A DNA stretch of 64,000 nt from Rahnella aceris. Its GTDB lineage: Bacteria > Pseudomonadota > Gammaproteobacteria > Enterobacterales > Enterobacteriaceae. Positions 8,758 to 18,029 of the stretch are shown in pieces. A program made the translations under genes and the position numbers. The DNA lies in assembly GCF_011684115.1 (NCBI RefSeq), contig NZ_JAADJV010000003.1, positions 62,001-126,000 of the forward strand, given 5' to 3'. Position 1 is the stretch's first letter, and each line of letters starts with the position of its first letter. Under the pieces are notes generated by a model. The model was not told the origin of the DNA. It did not search any database and worked only from the letters and a program-made list of their open reading frames with translations.

Positions 8758-8892
8758 AAAAATCCTTTTTAATAATAATGTTATAGAATTCTTTGACTCC
8801 CTTTATGCAGCGGGAGTGGCAGGAGAAGGATAACTTTAGTTCAGTTTCAGGAAACAGAAGCGTTTATATGTCCTGAAGTAAGGAGAAGACAG

Positions 8893-8943
8893 ATGACCGT
8901 TGTTTTGGATGAAGGCACGCCAGCGGCTGAAACTCTGGCGTGA
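8893..8943 (+). CDS. Possible 16-residue leader or small peptide
   Basis: An ATG at 8893 sits seven bases after AGGAG (8881-8885) and reads MTVVLDEGTPAAETLA before TGA. The ribosome-binding site is good, but nothing else supports translation. It may equally be the remnant of a longer gene. No downstream gene on this strand would be controlled by it. Confidence 0.2.
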   Translation: MTVVLDEGTPAAETLA

Positions 8944-8955
8944 CACTGCGCGGAA

Positions 8956-9195
8956 CTAAGAAGCACAGCCCTCTGGCTTAAATACCCGTGTTATGGACGC
9001 CGGATTATTGGCCAGTTTATTGGCCGGTCTGCGCGGACGGGCAACGAGTTCTCCGCCACAGTTGGGGCATATCCCGTGAAGTTTGTCTTCGGCACAGGTT
9101 ACACAGAATGTGCATTCAAACGAGCAAATTCTGGCATCAGCAGCAGGGGGGAGGTCGGTATTGCAACACTCGCAGTTGGGTCTCAGTTCCAGCAT
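8956..9195 (-). CDS. DUF1272 zinc-ribbon-like protein
   Basis: A 79-residue protein with the DUF1272 pattern: MLELRPNCECC at the start, then C-SFECTFCVTCAEDKLHGICPNCGGELVARPRRP. Nine cysteines, mostly in CxxC or CC pairs, indicate binding of one or more zinc ions. The basic PRRPANKL tail is typical. The biochemical role of the family is not known. It stands alone and is read on the minus strand. Confidence 0.88.
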   Translation of the reverse strand: MLELRPNCECCNTDLPPAADARICSFECTFCVTCAEDKLHGICPNCGGELVARPRRPANKLANNPASITRVFKPEGCAS

Positions 9196-9374
9196 AGAAT
9201 TTATCCTTCAACAGTATGACTTCAGGGATAACCATCAGACGTTCGCCGGTCTGTTTCGTCATAAACATATCCTGAAACAGGTGTTTGGGAAAGATCCGGC
9301 GCAAGGACTGACCGGAATAACGAAACATCTGCCGCAATCGCTGGAATGCGTATCAGAACCCGTTGATTTAAGCA

Positions 9375-9394
9375 GAGCGCCTGTGAGGGCGCTC
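9375..9394 (-). terminator. GC-rich hairpin after the VOC/WYL pair
   Basis: GAGCGCC (9375-9381) pairs with GGCGCTC (9388-9394) about 14 bases beyond the stop of the minus-strand VOC gene. Only a short TGCTT follows in the direction of transcription, so termination strength is doubtful. Confidence 0.4.
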
Positions 9395-9407
9395 CGGGTT
9401 GAGCTGT

Positions 9408-9779
9408 TTACTCTATCGACAACCGGTAAACCCGCAGGCGATACCCGTCAGGATCCAACGCGAGAAAGGTATAGCCGAAATCCATCTCAACAGGTTCCTG
9501 CATTATCTCAAGTCCCTTATCGCGCCAGAGAGAGCAGAGAGCATCGACCTGTTCATTGCTGTCAGCAGAAAAGACGATCTCACCATTTCCGGCATAACCT
9601 TCAGCGGCGGGTTCGACAGTATGCTTTGACCAAAGGCCCAGCCTCATCCCTGAGGGTAGAACAAACATGGCGAAAGTGGCTGAAGCCTCAACGGGTTGTT
9701 TTTCCAGAAGGTCTTCATAGAATCTGGCGCTGACCTGCGGATTGTTGACGTACAAAATAACGAAGTTTGAATCAATCAT
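9408..9779 (-). CDS. VOC-family protein (PhnB/glyoxalase-like)
   Basis: A 123-residue protein starting MIDSNFVILYVNNPQVSARFYEDLLEKQP, which is strand-helix one of the VOC fold, and ending GYTFLALDPDGYRLRVYRLS with the typical DPDGxRLRV motif. The start at 9779 is chosen over an upstream in-frame codon because GAGGGGCC lies just before it and the family begins here. It lies about 100 bases downstream of a WYL regulator in the same direction, a pairing common for small VOC proteins in enterobacteria. It may bind or detoxify a small metabolite or antibiotic. Confidence 0.85.
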   Translation of the reverse strand: MIDSNFVILYVNNPQVSARFYEDLLEKQPVEASATFAMFVLPSGMRLGLWSKHTVEPAAEGYAGNGEIVFSADSNEQVDALCSLWRDKGLEIMQEPVEMDFGYTFLALDPDGYRLRVYRLSIE

Positions 9780-9876
9780 TAGTGGCCCCTCAGGAATGAA
9801 AAGACATCCGGTTTGATGTCTGTTACTGAGTATCTTAGTGGCCACCACTGCCAGTTTCTGTCAGGAGTGATTCGGG

Positions 9877-10566
9877 TTACTGAGGTGAGATTTGTTCCTT
9901 ATCCTGCCACTCTTTCAGCAATCTCTGACGCCGCCTTGGGTAGCGCTCATCCGTTCGTTTGAGAGACATAATGCAGTCGGTGCGGAAATGACGAAAGCTC
10001 TGACGCGACTCGCACCATGCGATCAGTATCTGAACCTGATCGAAATAACCGAGGGCAAATGGCCAGATCACCCGGGAGGAACTTTCATTTTTCAGGCTGC
10101 GATAAACAATTTCAATTTTACGTTCGTCTTTAATTGCCTGACGGATTTGCGGTAATAAGGCTGCGTCTGCGCCAGAATTGTCTGCTGGGCCGATGAGTAA
10201 GGTTGTCGATTCCAAAGACATGCGCAGATCTTCGGGCAGCACCGCTGCAATTTTGGCAAGCGCGTTTTTTGCTGCCGCGCTCAGTTGCCCGTCGCTACGT
10301 CTGGATACCCAGCGGGAACCCAACACCAGTGCCTGGATTTCATCCTCAGAAAACATCAGAGGAGGAAGCATGAAACCGGGGCGCAAAATATATCCCAGCC
10401 CCGGCTCGCCCTGAATATCGGCTCCCTGCTCCTGCAATGTTGCGATATCCCGGTAGAGCGTTCTGACGCTGATATTGAGTTCCGCAGCCAGCGTTAACCC
10501 GGTCACCGGAAACCGGTGGCGGCGGAGGATCTGAATTAAATCAAGCAAACGCTGGGAACGGGACAC
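9877..10566 (-). CDS. YafY-type HTH/WYL-domain transcriptional regulator
   Basis: A 229-residue regulator with an N-terminal HTH_11 domain (RLLDLIQILRRHRFPVTGLTLAAELNISVRTLYRDIATL) and a C-terminal WYL domain (KIEIVYRSLKNESSSRVIWPFALGYFDQVQILIAWCESRQSFRHFRTDCI). GTG is the start codon. In this family the WYL region senses a ligand, often a nucleotide or small molecule. It lies just upstream of the VOC gene in the same direction and probably controls it and itself. Confidence 0.9.
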   Translation of the reverse strand: MSRSQRLLDLIQILRRHRFPVTGLTLAAELNISVRTLYRDIATLQEQGADIQGEPGLGYILRPGFMLPPLMFSEDEIQALVLGSRWVSRRSDGQLSAAAKNALAKIAAVLPEDLRMSLESTTLLIGPADNSGADAALLPQIRQAIKDERKIEIVYRSLKNESSSRVIWPFALGYFDQVQILIAWCESRQSFRHFRTDCIMSLKRTDERYPRRRQRLLKEWQDKEQISPQ

Positions 10567-10605
10567 GGTGTTACTCTCTTAGGTATCGGTTATCTATTAT
10601 TTCCA

Positions 10606-12027
10606 TTATTTCTCCGCCTGCAAGTGACCGCGCTGACCTCGCAGGCGGCTCACGCTTATCACACTCGCCAGCACCGTCGCCATCACCGCCACCCACAAAC
10701 TGACCTTCACCGCCTGCGCTTCGTGTAACACCGTGCTGGCAGAATAAAGTGTCAGGATGACCCCGACGCACGCGGCACCGAGACACTGGCCGAAGGTGCG
10801 CATAATGGCCAGTACGCCGGAGGCATAACCGCTGTTTTCCCGCGACGCATTGGAGAGCATTTCACGGTTGTTCGGACTCTGGAAACAGCCGAAGCCCAGT
10901 CCGCAGATAAAGCTTCTCAGGCCGATATCCCAGACCTGGGGTTGCGCGGGGAGTTGCGCGAGTAACAGTAATCCCACCGCAAATACCGCCAGACCCACAG
11001 TAGAAATAATGGCGGCCGGATAACGGTCGGCAAGGCGTCCTGCATGCGGTGCCGCCAGAATAATCCCCAGCGGCCAGGGCGTGAAAAGTAATGCGGAAAC
11101 AAAGGCGCTGTAACCGTAAACGCTCTGAAACAGGAACGGCAGCGCGACAAAGGTGATGCCCTGGCTGACGAATGAGGCCAGCGAAGTGAAGGCCGCCAGC
11201 GTGAACCGCGTGGAGGCAAACATGCCGAGCGGCAGCAGCGGTTTTGGCGCCCGACGCTGACGCCAGACAAAGGCCACGCCTGCAATTATCGCCGTCAGGC
11301 CATAGGTTATGGCGGTGGCAAGTTTGTCATTTCCCGGATGCGCAAAGGATTCTGCCGCCATAATCAGCGCGCCCAGTGCGACTGCCGATAAAATCGCCCC
11401 GGCAGTATCAAACGGCTGGCGCGTACTGGCGGGGTTTGATGGCACCACGCGCAGCGTAAGAATGACCGCAATAATGCCGAGCGGAATATTGATCGCGAAC
11501 AGCCACTGCCAGCTCATCGCCGATAATATTGTCCCGCCCAGCACCGGCGCGACAGCGGTGCTGGTGGCGATCATCAGAGCATTCAGCCCCAGTATTCGTC
11601 CGAGAAGGCGGTTGGGGAAAACGGAGCGCAATATCGCCGGGCCAATACTCAGCGTGGCTGCTGCGCCAATTCCCTGAAGCACCCGCATGATAATCAACAT
11701 GTCGAGCGATGATGACAGCGCACAACCCAAAGAGGCAAGGGTGAACACCGTCAGTCCGGCGGCAAACAGCGGACGGAAACCGATGCGGCTGGCCAGCGCG
11801 GCGAAGATTGCCAGTGTCATGGACGCCGACAGCAGATAACCGTTCGACACCCAGACCGCTGCACCTGCCGAGATATCCAGTGCATGTGCAATCTGTGGCA
11901 GTGCGATGTTGACCATCGAACCGTCGAATACCGCCATCGTTGCCATGATCATCACGGCGGCCATGGCAAATCCCCGTTCACGGCCGGGTAATCCTTCATC
12001 GCCTGGTTTGTCGGAAAATAATTCCAT
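10606..12027 (-). CDS. DHA2-family MFS multidrug-type exporter
   Basis: A 473-residue protein with about 14 hydrophobic spans. Motif A-like and motif C-like elements are present (ISAGAAVWVSNGYLLSASMTLA; LGLNALMIATSTAVAPVLGGTILSAMSWQWLFAINIPLGI, the antiporter motif of the DHA2/EmrB-QacA group). It would export hydrophobic or cationic compounds with proton antiport. It is divergently transcribed from a LysR gene 134 bases away, which is its likely regulator. Confidence 0.92.
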   Translation of the reverse strand: MELFSDKPGDEGLPGRERGFAMAAVMIMATMAVFDGSMVNIALPQIAHALDISAGAAVWVSNGYLLSASMTLAIFAALASRIGFRPLFAAGLTVFTLASLGCALSSSLDMLIIMRVLQGIGAAATLSIGPAILRSVFPNRLLGRILGLNALMIATSTAVAPVLGGTILSAMSWQWLFAINIPLGIIAVILTLRVVPSNPASTRQPFDTAGAILSAVALGALIMAAESFAHPGNDKLATAITYGLTAIIAGVAFVWRQRRAPKPLLPLGMFASTRFTLAAFTSLASFVSQGITFVALPFLFQSVYGYSAFVSALLFTPWPLGIILAAPHAGRLADRYPAAIISTVGLAVFAVGLLLLAQLPAQPQVWDIGLRSFICGLGFGCFQSPNNREMLSNASRENSGYASGVLAIMRTFGQCLGAACVGVILTLYSASTVLHEAQAVKVSLWVAVMATVLASVISVSRLRGQRGHLQAEK

Positions 12028-12161
12028 AACGCATTCGCCTTATTGATATTGAGTCAGGTAACTATACCGGCAGGTAATATAGTGCGGAAGACGCAGCATC
12101 TGCACTTAATACCTGCACCAAACGCCTTCTCTCATTATTGCCGTTGCGTTACTCTGTTCAG

Positions 12162-13067
12162 ATGACTGAACCCGATCTGAACTTACTTATTGCACTTGAT
12201 GTGCTGCTGGCTGAAGCAAGTGTAGCCGCTGCTGCCCGACGTCTGGGATTAAGCGCCTCTGCTATGAGCCGTACACTGGGTCGCCTGCGCGAAACCACCG
12301 GCGATCCGCTGCTGGTGCGCGCCGGACGAAATATGGTGCTGACGCCTTATGCCGAAGAAATCCGCCAGCGCACCCGGAATGTGGCGTTTGAGGCGCGCGC
12401 CCTGTTGCGGCCTTCATCAGCAGATTTCAATTTAGCCAGACTTGAGCGTACTTTCCTGATCCGTTCCAACGATGGTTTTGTGGTGGCATTTGGCGCGGCG
12501 ATGATTGCCGCCGCTGCGCAGGTGGCCCCTTCTGTATGTTTGCGATTTATGCCAAAACCGGAAAAAACCTCCAATGCGTTGCGGGAAGGGCGGGTGGATC
12601 TTGAGATTGGTGTTTTAGGCGAAATGGGACCGGAAATTCGTTTGCAAACTTTGTTCCGCGACAGGTTTATGGGCGTGGTGAGAAAAGGTCATCCGCTGGC
12701 GCTTAAGAAAACGATTACCGCGCACGAATACGTGTCGTTCGGGCATGTTGTCGTTTCACGTCGCAACAACACTTACGGACCTGTGGATGACGCGCTGGCC
12801 GAAGTCGGGCTGAAAAGGAAAATTGCCGCCGTCGTGCCGGGTTTTTCCGCCGCCCTGGCGATTGCGCAAAACTCCGATCTGGTGGCGCTGATCCCCGCGT
12901 CATTCATGATTGCTGAGCCAGACCGGTTATATGCTTTCGAACTGCCGCTGGAAACCCGTGAAATCACGATTTCCCAGATGTGGCATCCGCGTTCAGAAGT
13001 TGACCCTGCGCACCGCTGGCTGCGGCAACTGGTATTGGGAGTGTGTCGTGATAAGGTGACGCTGTAA
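12162..13067 (+). CDS. LysR-type transcriptional regulator
   Basis: A 301-residue LysR protein. The helix-turn-helix is at the start (LNLLIALDVLLAEASVAAAARRLGLSASAMSRTLGRLRETTGDPLLVRAGRNMVLTPYA), followed by an effector-binding domain from about residue 90. ATG 12162 is chosen because the family begins with the LNLLIALDVLL helix, and the upstream in-frame codons (from 12138) lie in promoter sequence. It is divergent from the DHA2 exporter, and probably regulates it. It ends four bases before the convergent exoX. Confidence 0.92.
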   Translation: MTEPDLNLLIALDVLLAEASVAAAARRLGLSASAMSRTLGRLRETTGDPLLVRAGRNMVLTPYAEEIRQRTRNVAFEARALLRPSSADFNLARLERTFLIRSNDGFVVAFGAAMIAAAAQVAPSVCLRFMPKPEKTSNALREGRVDLEIGVLGEMGPEIRLQTLFRDRFMGVVRKGHPLALKKTITAHEYVSFGHVVVSRRNNTYGPVDDALAEVGLKRKIAAVVPGFSAALAIAQNSDLVALIPASFMIAEPDRLYAFELPLETREITISQMWHPRSEVDPAHRWLRQLVLGVCRDKVTL

Positions 13068-13071
13068 CGCG

Positions 13072-13734
13072 TTACTCTACCTCCAGATAATGCCTGAGTG
13101 TCATCCGCAGGTCAGGCGTTAATTCTTTGATGTTATTCAGCATCCAGCGCAGGTACATCGGGTCGTCTTCGGCGATTTCAGCAATTTTTCTGCCGCGATA
13201 TTTCCCAAACATCATGGTGCTCACCAGCGCAGGGCGGCCGGTAATGGTCACCATTTCTTCCGGTGTCCAGCCGGATTCATCCATGATGCGGATAAGTAAC
13301 GCGGCGGTGATGTAGCAGTCAAACAGCGCGCGGTGATGATGCAGATCCGCAGGCGTTGCCACGTCCAGCTTGAGGGATTTGTAGAGCGCCATGTTGCTGT
13401 ATTTGATCCCCGGCCATAAACGGCGGGAAAGTTTCACGGTGCAAATCCAGTCACCCGGCATATCGGGTAGCATGCGCTGGTCAAAGCTGGCGTTATGGGC
13501 CACATAATATTGGCTGCCGTGATAACGTGGAATGATCTCTTCAATCCACGGTTTGTCGGCCACCATGGCCTCGGTAATTTTGTGGATGGCCATTGCCTGA
13601 TGGCTTATCGGCCGGTCGGGGCGCACCAGATCACTCATCGGGTTGACGATTTTCCCGTCTTCAATGTCGACCGAAGCCACTTCAACCACGCCGCCTTGTA
13701 ATCCACAAGTTTCCGTATCAATAACGCGCAACAT
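13072..13734 (-). CDS. exoX: Exodeoxyribonuclease X
   Basis: A 220-residue protein, the same length as E. coli ExoX, a distributive 3'-5' DNA exonuclease used in mismatch repair and DNA repair. The DEDDh motifs are visible: VIDTETCG (Exo I), VAHNASFDQRML (Exo II) and HHHRALFDCYITA (Exo III). The C-terminal PALVSTMMFGKYRGRKIAEIAEDDPMYLRWML is the ExoX-specific extension. The start MLRVIDTET at 13734 fits the family better than the in-frame codon at 13761. It is a stand-alone gene. Confidence 0.95.
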   Translation of the reverse strand: MLRVIDTETCGLQGGVVEVASVDIEDGKIVNPMSDLVRPDRPISHQAMAIHKITEAMVADKPWIEEIIPRYHGSQYYVAHNASFDQRMLPDMPGDWICTVKLSRRLWPGIKYSNMALYKSLKLDVATPADLHHHRALFDCYITAALLIRIMDESGWTPEEMVTITGRPALVSTMMFGKYRGRKIAEIAEDDPMYLRWMLNNIKELTPDLRMTLRHYLEVE

Positions 13735-13986
13735 ATTCCACTCCGACTGGTCAGCAAACACCTTCTAAAAACGTTAGCCTAACGGATTGACTTCCTCGTG
13801 CCCACTTTTCTCATCACAAAGTAAAGGCCGCAATATCCCCCTACATCCCATCCGTCTATTTCCTGTACAGATCACACTTCCCCTCACTTTCGTGAAAATG
13901 CTCACATTCCGTCGTGCAGATGCCCAAATCTACCGGCAAATTTTCGGCTTTTAGCCGTGGAAATGCGTCACCAAACTGGCTAAGTT

Positions 13987-14013
13987 CAATAATGAAACGC
14001 TATTTTATTATTG
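13987..14013. promoter_or_regulatory. Inverted repeat CAATAAT-N13-ATTATTG
   Basis: CAATAAT at 13987-13993 is mirrored by ATTATTG at 14007-14013. It sits upstream of the CRP-like site and of the operon start. This size and spacing suit an operator for an unknown regulator such as an IclR-type protein. No cognate regulator gene is adjacent. Confidence 0.35.
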
Positions 14014-14035
14014 TTGGATTGCGGTTTTAAAGAAG

Positions 14036-14051
14036 TGTGAGTGTGCTCACA
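14036..14051. promoter_or_regulatory. Candidate CRP (cAMP receptor protein) site
   Basis: The sequence TGTGAGTGTGCTCACA matches the CRP core TGTGA-N6-TCACA exactly, and the palindrome extends to AGTGTGAG/CTCACACT (14034-14053). It lies about 57 bases before the annotated start of the enolase-superfamily gene, suitable for class I or II activation. It predicts catabolite control of the operon. Confidence 0.7.
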
Positions 14052-14107
14052 CTGCTGAATGGACGCGCAATGATGAAGCGCTCTGAAGGGCGTTAACTCT
14101 CTCAGTA

Positions 14108-15277
14108 ATGGCAGGTATCGCTGTGAAAATAAGTTCTGTTGAAGTCTCTGTTTTTACTTATCCGACCCGTCGCGTTTCTGACAGCGCGGGTCATTCTCAT
14201 CCGGGTGAAGAAAGTCAGGCGAAAATGGCCATGTTAACGATCACCACTGACGAAGGTGATTGCGGATATTCGTTCGCACCGCCGGAAGTGGTGCGTCCGC
14301 ATGTGGTGAACGCATTTTTCAGGAAAGTGCTGATAGGTCAGAATCCGTTCGACCGCGAACGCCTCTGGCAGGATCTGGTTCACTGGCAACGTGGCAGTGC
14401 GCATCAGCTGACCGAGCGGGCACTGTCGTTTGTCGAGCAGGCATTGTGGGATCTTATTGGCCGCAAACTCAATATGCCGGTGCACAAACTGCTGGGCGGT
14501 TTTCGCGAAAAAGTCCCGGCTTACGGCAGCACCATGTGTGGCGACGAACTGAAGGGCGGGCTGTCGACGCCGGACGAATTCGGGCAGTTTGCCGAAAAAC
14601 TGGTGGCCCGCGGTTATCAGGCTATCAAGCTGCACACCTGGATGCCGCCGGTGGCGTTCGCGCCGGATCCGAAAATGGACATCAAAGCCTGTGCCGCCGT
14701 GCGTGAAGCGGTCGGGCCGGATATCGAACTGATGCTCGACGGCTATCACTGGTACAGCCGCAGTCAGGCGCTGACCATCGGTAAGGCGCTGGAAAAACTC
14801 AACTTCGCCTGGTTCGAGGAACCGATGGAAGAAGAGAGCATGGCTTCTTATGCCTGGCTGGCGGAAAACCTGTCTATCGACGTGATCGGGCCGGAAAGTC
14901 TGGGTGGCAAGCACCACAGCCGTGCGGACTGGGTGAAGGCCGGTGCCTGCGACATTTTACGCGCCGGTGCCAACGGCGTCGGCGGCATCTCGCCGTGCAT
15001 GAAAGTCGCCAGTCTGGCGGAAGCTTTTGGGATGGACTGCGAAGTGCACGGCAACGGCGCGGCGAGTCTGGCGGTGGTCGGCGCCATCCGCAACTGTCGC
15101 TGGTACGAACGCGGCCTGCTGCATCCGTTCCTGGAATACGACGAACCTGCTGCATACCTGAACAGCATTGTTGACCCGATGGATGAACACGGCTTTGTTC
15201 ATCTTTCTGACCGCCCCGGCCTCGGAGAGGACATTAATTTTGATTACATAGAAACCCATACCGTCAGCCGCGACTGA
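14108..15277 (+). CDS. Mandelate racemase/muconate lactonizing-type enzyme (enolase superfamily)
   Basis: A 389-residue protein with the N-terminal capping domain followed by a modified TIM barrel. The second-strand motif is YQAIKLHTW (K-x-H). The metal ligands are Asp in ELMLDGYHW, Glu in WFEEPM and Glu in VIGPES, and a late His is in EVHGNG. This places it in the mandelate-racemase branch, which includes sugar-acid dehydratases. The substrate is not readable. ATG 14108 is the outer start; a GTG at 14123 (giving VKISSVEVSVF) follows an AGG and fits the family start better. It heads an operon with a peptide-type ABC importer, so the enzyme probably acts on the imported solute. Confidence 0.9.
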   Translation: MAGIAVKISSVEVSVFTYPTRRVSDSAGHSHPGEESQAKMAMLTITTDEGDCGYSFAPPEVVRPHVVNAFFRKVLIGQNPFDRERLWQDLVHWQRGSAHQLTERALSFVEQALWDLIGRKLNMPVHKLLGGFREKVPAYGSTMCGDELKGGLSTPDEFGQFAEKLVARGYQAIKLHTWMPPVAFAPDPKMDIKACAAVREAVGPDIELMLDGYHWYSRSQALTIGKALEKLNFAWFEEPMEEESMASYAWLAENLSIDVIGPESLGGKHHSRADWVKAGACDILRAGANGVGGISPCMKVASLAEAFGMDCEVHGNGAASLAVVGAIRNCRWYERGLLHPFLEYDEPAAYLNSIVDPMDEHGFVHLSDRPGLGEDINFDYIETHTVSRD

Positions 15278-15327
15278 CCTGCGGGCAGAAAAATAATAAA
15301 CCTCTGACTCTACCCGGAAGGTACATC

Positions 15328-16971
15328 ATGAACTCTGGCAAACCGTGGGGCGCATGGCTTTTCGCGCTCCTGCTGATGACGGCTGGCTGGACGGCGCAGG
15401 CAAAAACGCCGCCCGACCAGCTGATCATCGGCATGAACATGAATAACCTGTTAACACTCGATCCGGCAGCGATGACCGGCAATGATATTGTCGGCATCGT
15501 GGTCAATCTCTATGACCCGCTGATTGAGCTTGATCCGCAACAACTCACCAACGTGCGCCCCGCACTGGCGACCTCGTGGGAGGTCAACGACGCCCGCAAC
15601 CTCATCACGTTTCATCTGCGCGAAGGCGTGAAATTCCACTCCGGCAATCCGGTGACTGCTGACGATGTGGTGTGGTCGATGCGCCGCATTCTGCATCTCA
15701 ATCTGGCACAGGCCTCGGTGTGGAAATCCTACGGATTCAGCAAAAAGAATGTCGATGAGATGGTGCGTTCGCCGTCTCCCGGTATCGTCGAAATTCAGTT
15801 ACCCAAACCCAATGATCCGAAACTGGTGATCTACTCGCTGGCGGCGCTCGGCAGCGTGGTGGCGCTGGACAGCAAAACCGTGCAGGCCCATGAAGTGAAT
15901 GGCGACTGGGGTAACCGCTGGCTGACCACCAACGAAGCCGGTTCCGGGCCATTTCGTCTCGATAGCTGGCAGGCGAAAGATGTGCTGAACATGAGTCGCA
16001 ATCCGCAGTACTGGCGCGGTGAACCGAAACTGTCGCGCGTGGTATTCCGTCATTTTCAGGAATCCCAGACGCTGCGCCTGATGATTGAAAAAGGCGATCT
16101 GGATATTGCCAATAACATGGCGGTGTCCGATGTGAAAGCGCTGAGCCACGACCCGGCCATGCAGGTCGATCAGGTGAAAAAAGGCACCATTTATTACGTG
16201 GCGATGAGCATGAAAGAGCCGCATTTCGCTAACCCGAAAGTACGCGAAGCGGTGCGCTATCTGATTGATTACCAGGGTATCGGCAAGGCGCTGATGGACG
16301 GTTATGGCATCGTGCATCAGCGTCCTATCCAGGTCGGTATGCCTGCCACGTTGCCGGATCCGGGTTATAAGCTGGATATCCCGCGTGCCAGAACTTTGCT
16401 GGCGGAAGCCGGTTATCCCAACGGTTTTGATACTACGCTGCGGGTACTGGCCGATCAGCCTTTCCTCAATATCGCGATTGCGGTGCAGTCCACGCTGATG
16501 CAGGCGGGGATCCGCGCCAAAATCGTTACCGGTACCGGCAACCAGATTTACGGCGCGATGCGTGAACGCAAGTTCGACATGCTGGTCGGGCGCGGCGGCA
16601 GCGGCGTGGAACCCCATCCGCATTCCAGCCTGCGTGCGCTGGTCTACAACCCGGATAACAACGATGCGGCACGGCTGACCAATTTTCAGGGCTGGCGCAC
16701 CGGTTTCTATGACAAACAGCTGAATGCGGATATCGATCAGGCGCTGCTGGAACGTGACCCGGAGAAACAAAAGCAGGATTACTTCGCCATTCAGCAACGC
16801 TACGACGCGCTGATCCCGGCGCTGGTGCCGCTCTCGCAAATGGTTGATTCCATTGTGGTGCGCAGGGACGTCAAAAACTACCTGCCGCATCCTTCTGCCA
16901 CCACGTTCCTGCGTGACGTCTGGAAAGACGAACCTGCTGACGTGCAGCCAACCGGAGGTAAAGGGTTATGA
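15328..16971 (+). CDS. ABC transporter substrate-binding protein (family 5, Dpp/Opp type)
   Basis: A 547-residue periplasmic protein with a cleavable signal peptide (MNSGKPWGAWLFALLLMTAGWTAQA). The SBP_bac_5 hallmarks are LTNVRPALATSWEVND, ITFHLREGVKFHSGNPVTADDVVWSMRR, and a GSGPFRLDSWQAKDVLNMSRNPQYW motif near residue 215. It delivers a peptide, opine, nickel chelate or sugar-acid-like ligand to the permeases that follow. Its stop overlaps the next start (ATGA). A GGAAGG lies before the ATG. Confidence 0.93.
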   Translation: MNSGKPWGAWLFALLLMTAGWTAQAKTPPDQLIIGMNMNNLLTLDPAAMTGNDIVGIVVNLYDPLIELDPQQLTNVRPALATSWEVNDARNLITFHLREGVKFHSGNPVTADDVVWSMRRILHLNLAQASVWKSYGFSKKNVDEMVRSPSPGIVEIQLPKPNDPKLVIYSLAALGSVVALDSKTVQAHEVNGDWGNRWLTTNEAGSGPFRLDSWQAKDVLNMSRNPQYWRGEPKLSRVVFRHFQESQTLRLMIEKGDLDIANNMAVSDVKALSHDPAMQVDQVKKGTIYYVAMSMKEPHFANPKVREAVRYLIDYQGIGKALMDGYGIVHQRPIQVGMPATLPDPGYKLDIPRARTLLAEAGYPNGFDTTLRVLADQPFLNIAIAVQSTLMQAGIRAKIVTGTGNQIYGAMRERKFDMLVGRGGSGVEPHPHSSLRALVYNPDNNDAARLTNFQGWRTGFYDKQLNADIDQALLERDPEKQKQDYFAIQQRYDALIPALVPLSQMVDSIVVRRDVKNYLPHPSATTFLRDVWKDEPADVQPTGGKGL

Positions 16972-18029
16972 CCATGCAAATTCCGGCTCCTGCTTCAAAG
17001 CAAACGGCGCGGATGTCATTCCCTGCCGGGCGCATCGGCAAACGTCTGGTGCAGGTAGCGGTCACGCTGTTCGGACTGCTGCTGCTGACGTTTTTTATCG
17101 GCCGCGTGATGCCGGTGGATCCGGTGCTGGCGATTGTCGGACCGGACGCCGACCACAGCACCTATGAGCAGGTTTACCATCAGCTCGGCTTTGATAAACC
17201 GCTGTGGACGCAGTTCGGTATTTACCTTTCCGGGCTGGCGCATGGCGATTTGGGCAATGCGCTGCTGACCGGTAAACCGGTGACGCAGGACATTCTGCGC
17301 GTGTTCCCGGCCACCATGGAACTGGCGACGCTGGCGATCATTCTCGGTGCGGGCGTCGGCATTCCGCTCGGTGTGCTGGCGGCGGCAAAACGCAACAGCA
17401 TCGCGGATTATGTGGTGCGCATCATCAGCCTGGCGGGTTATTCCACCCCGATATTCTGGGTCGGCATGATGGGCTTGCTGGTGTTTTACGCCTGGCTGGG
17501 CTGGGTCGGCGGTGCCGGGCGGCTGGATTTCAGCCTCGACGGACAGGTTACCCGCCACAGCGGTTTTATGCTGATCGACGCACTGATCGCAGGCAACGGG
17601 GAAGTGTTTCGCAACGCGCTTAATCATCTGATTTTACCCGCGGCACTGCTCGGTTTTCACTCGCTGGCCTACATCAGCCGCATGACCCGCAGTTTTATGC
17701 TGGCGCAGCTTTCGCAGGAATTTATCATCACCGCCCGCGTGAAAGGGCTGAGCGAATGGCATGTGCTGTGGAATCACGCGTTCCGCAACATTCTGGTTCA
17801 GTTGCTGACCGTGGTGGCGCTGGCATACGGCTCGCTGCTGGAAGGCGCGGTGCTGATCGAAACGGTGTTTTCCTGGCCGGGCTTCGGTTCGTATCTCACC
17901 AGCAGCCTGATGCTGGGCGATATGAATGCGGTGATGGGCTGCGTGCTGGTGGTGGGTATGATTTTCGTGGTGCTGAATTTGCTCTCTGACCTGCTGTATC
18001 AGGTCTTTGATCCGAGGACAAAAGTATGA
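16968..18029 (+). CDS. ABC transporter permease (DppB/OppB type)
   Basis: A 353-residue inner-membrane protein with six predicted spans. The N-terminal signature is RLVQVAVTLFGLLLLTFFIGRVMPVDPV, and the EAA loop is EFIITARVKGLSEWHVLWNHAFRNILVQLLTV, which contacts the ATPases. The C-terminal VLIETVFSWPGFGSYL motif is typical of DppB proteins. It overlaps the SBP gene and the following DppC gene by four bases each, so the operon is tightly coupled. Confidence 0.93.
   Translation: MTMQIPAPASKQTARMSFPAGRIGKRLVQVAVTLFGLLLLTFFIGRVMPVDPVLAIVGPDADHSTYEQVYHQLGFDKPLWTQFGIYLSGLAHGDLGNALLTGKPVTQDILRVFPATMELATLAIILGAGVGIPLGVLAAAKRNSIADYVVRIISLAGYSTPIFWVGMMGLLVFYAWLGWVGGAGRLDFSLDGQVTRHSGFMLIDALIAGNGEVFRNALNHLILPAALLGFHSLAYISRMTRSFMLAQLSQEFIITARVKGLSEWHVLWNHAFRNILVQLLTVVALAYGSLLEGAVLIETVFSWPGFGSYLTSSLMLGDMNAVMGCVLVVGMIFVVLNLLSDLLYQVFDPRTKV

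Larger units (their letters stand above)
13735..14107. other. Intergenic region with operator-like sites
   Basis: No coding frame is credible in this 373-base interval between exoX and the enolase-superfamily gene. The 3' half holds an imperfect operator-like inverted repeat (13987-14013) and a CRP-like site (14036-14051), so this is the control region of the downstream six-gene operon. The 5' half is featureless by eye. Confidence 0.6.

Noticed and set aside
9083..9733. 216-residue plus-strand frame
   Set aside because: It runs antisense through the DUF1272 and VOC genes, both of which have clear family motifs; the composition is shadow-like.
15799..16890. 363-residue frame antisense to the SBP gene
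   Set aside because: It mirrors a well-defined periplasmic binding protein; His/Arg-rich composition is typical of antisense shadows of such genes.
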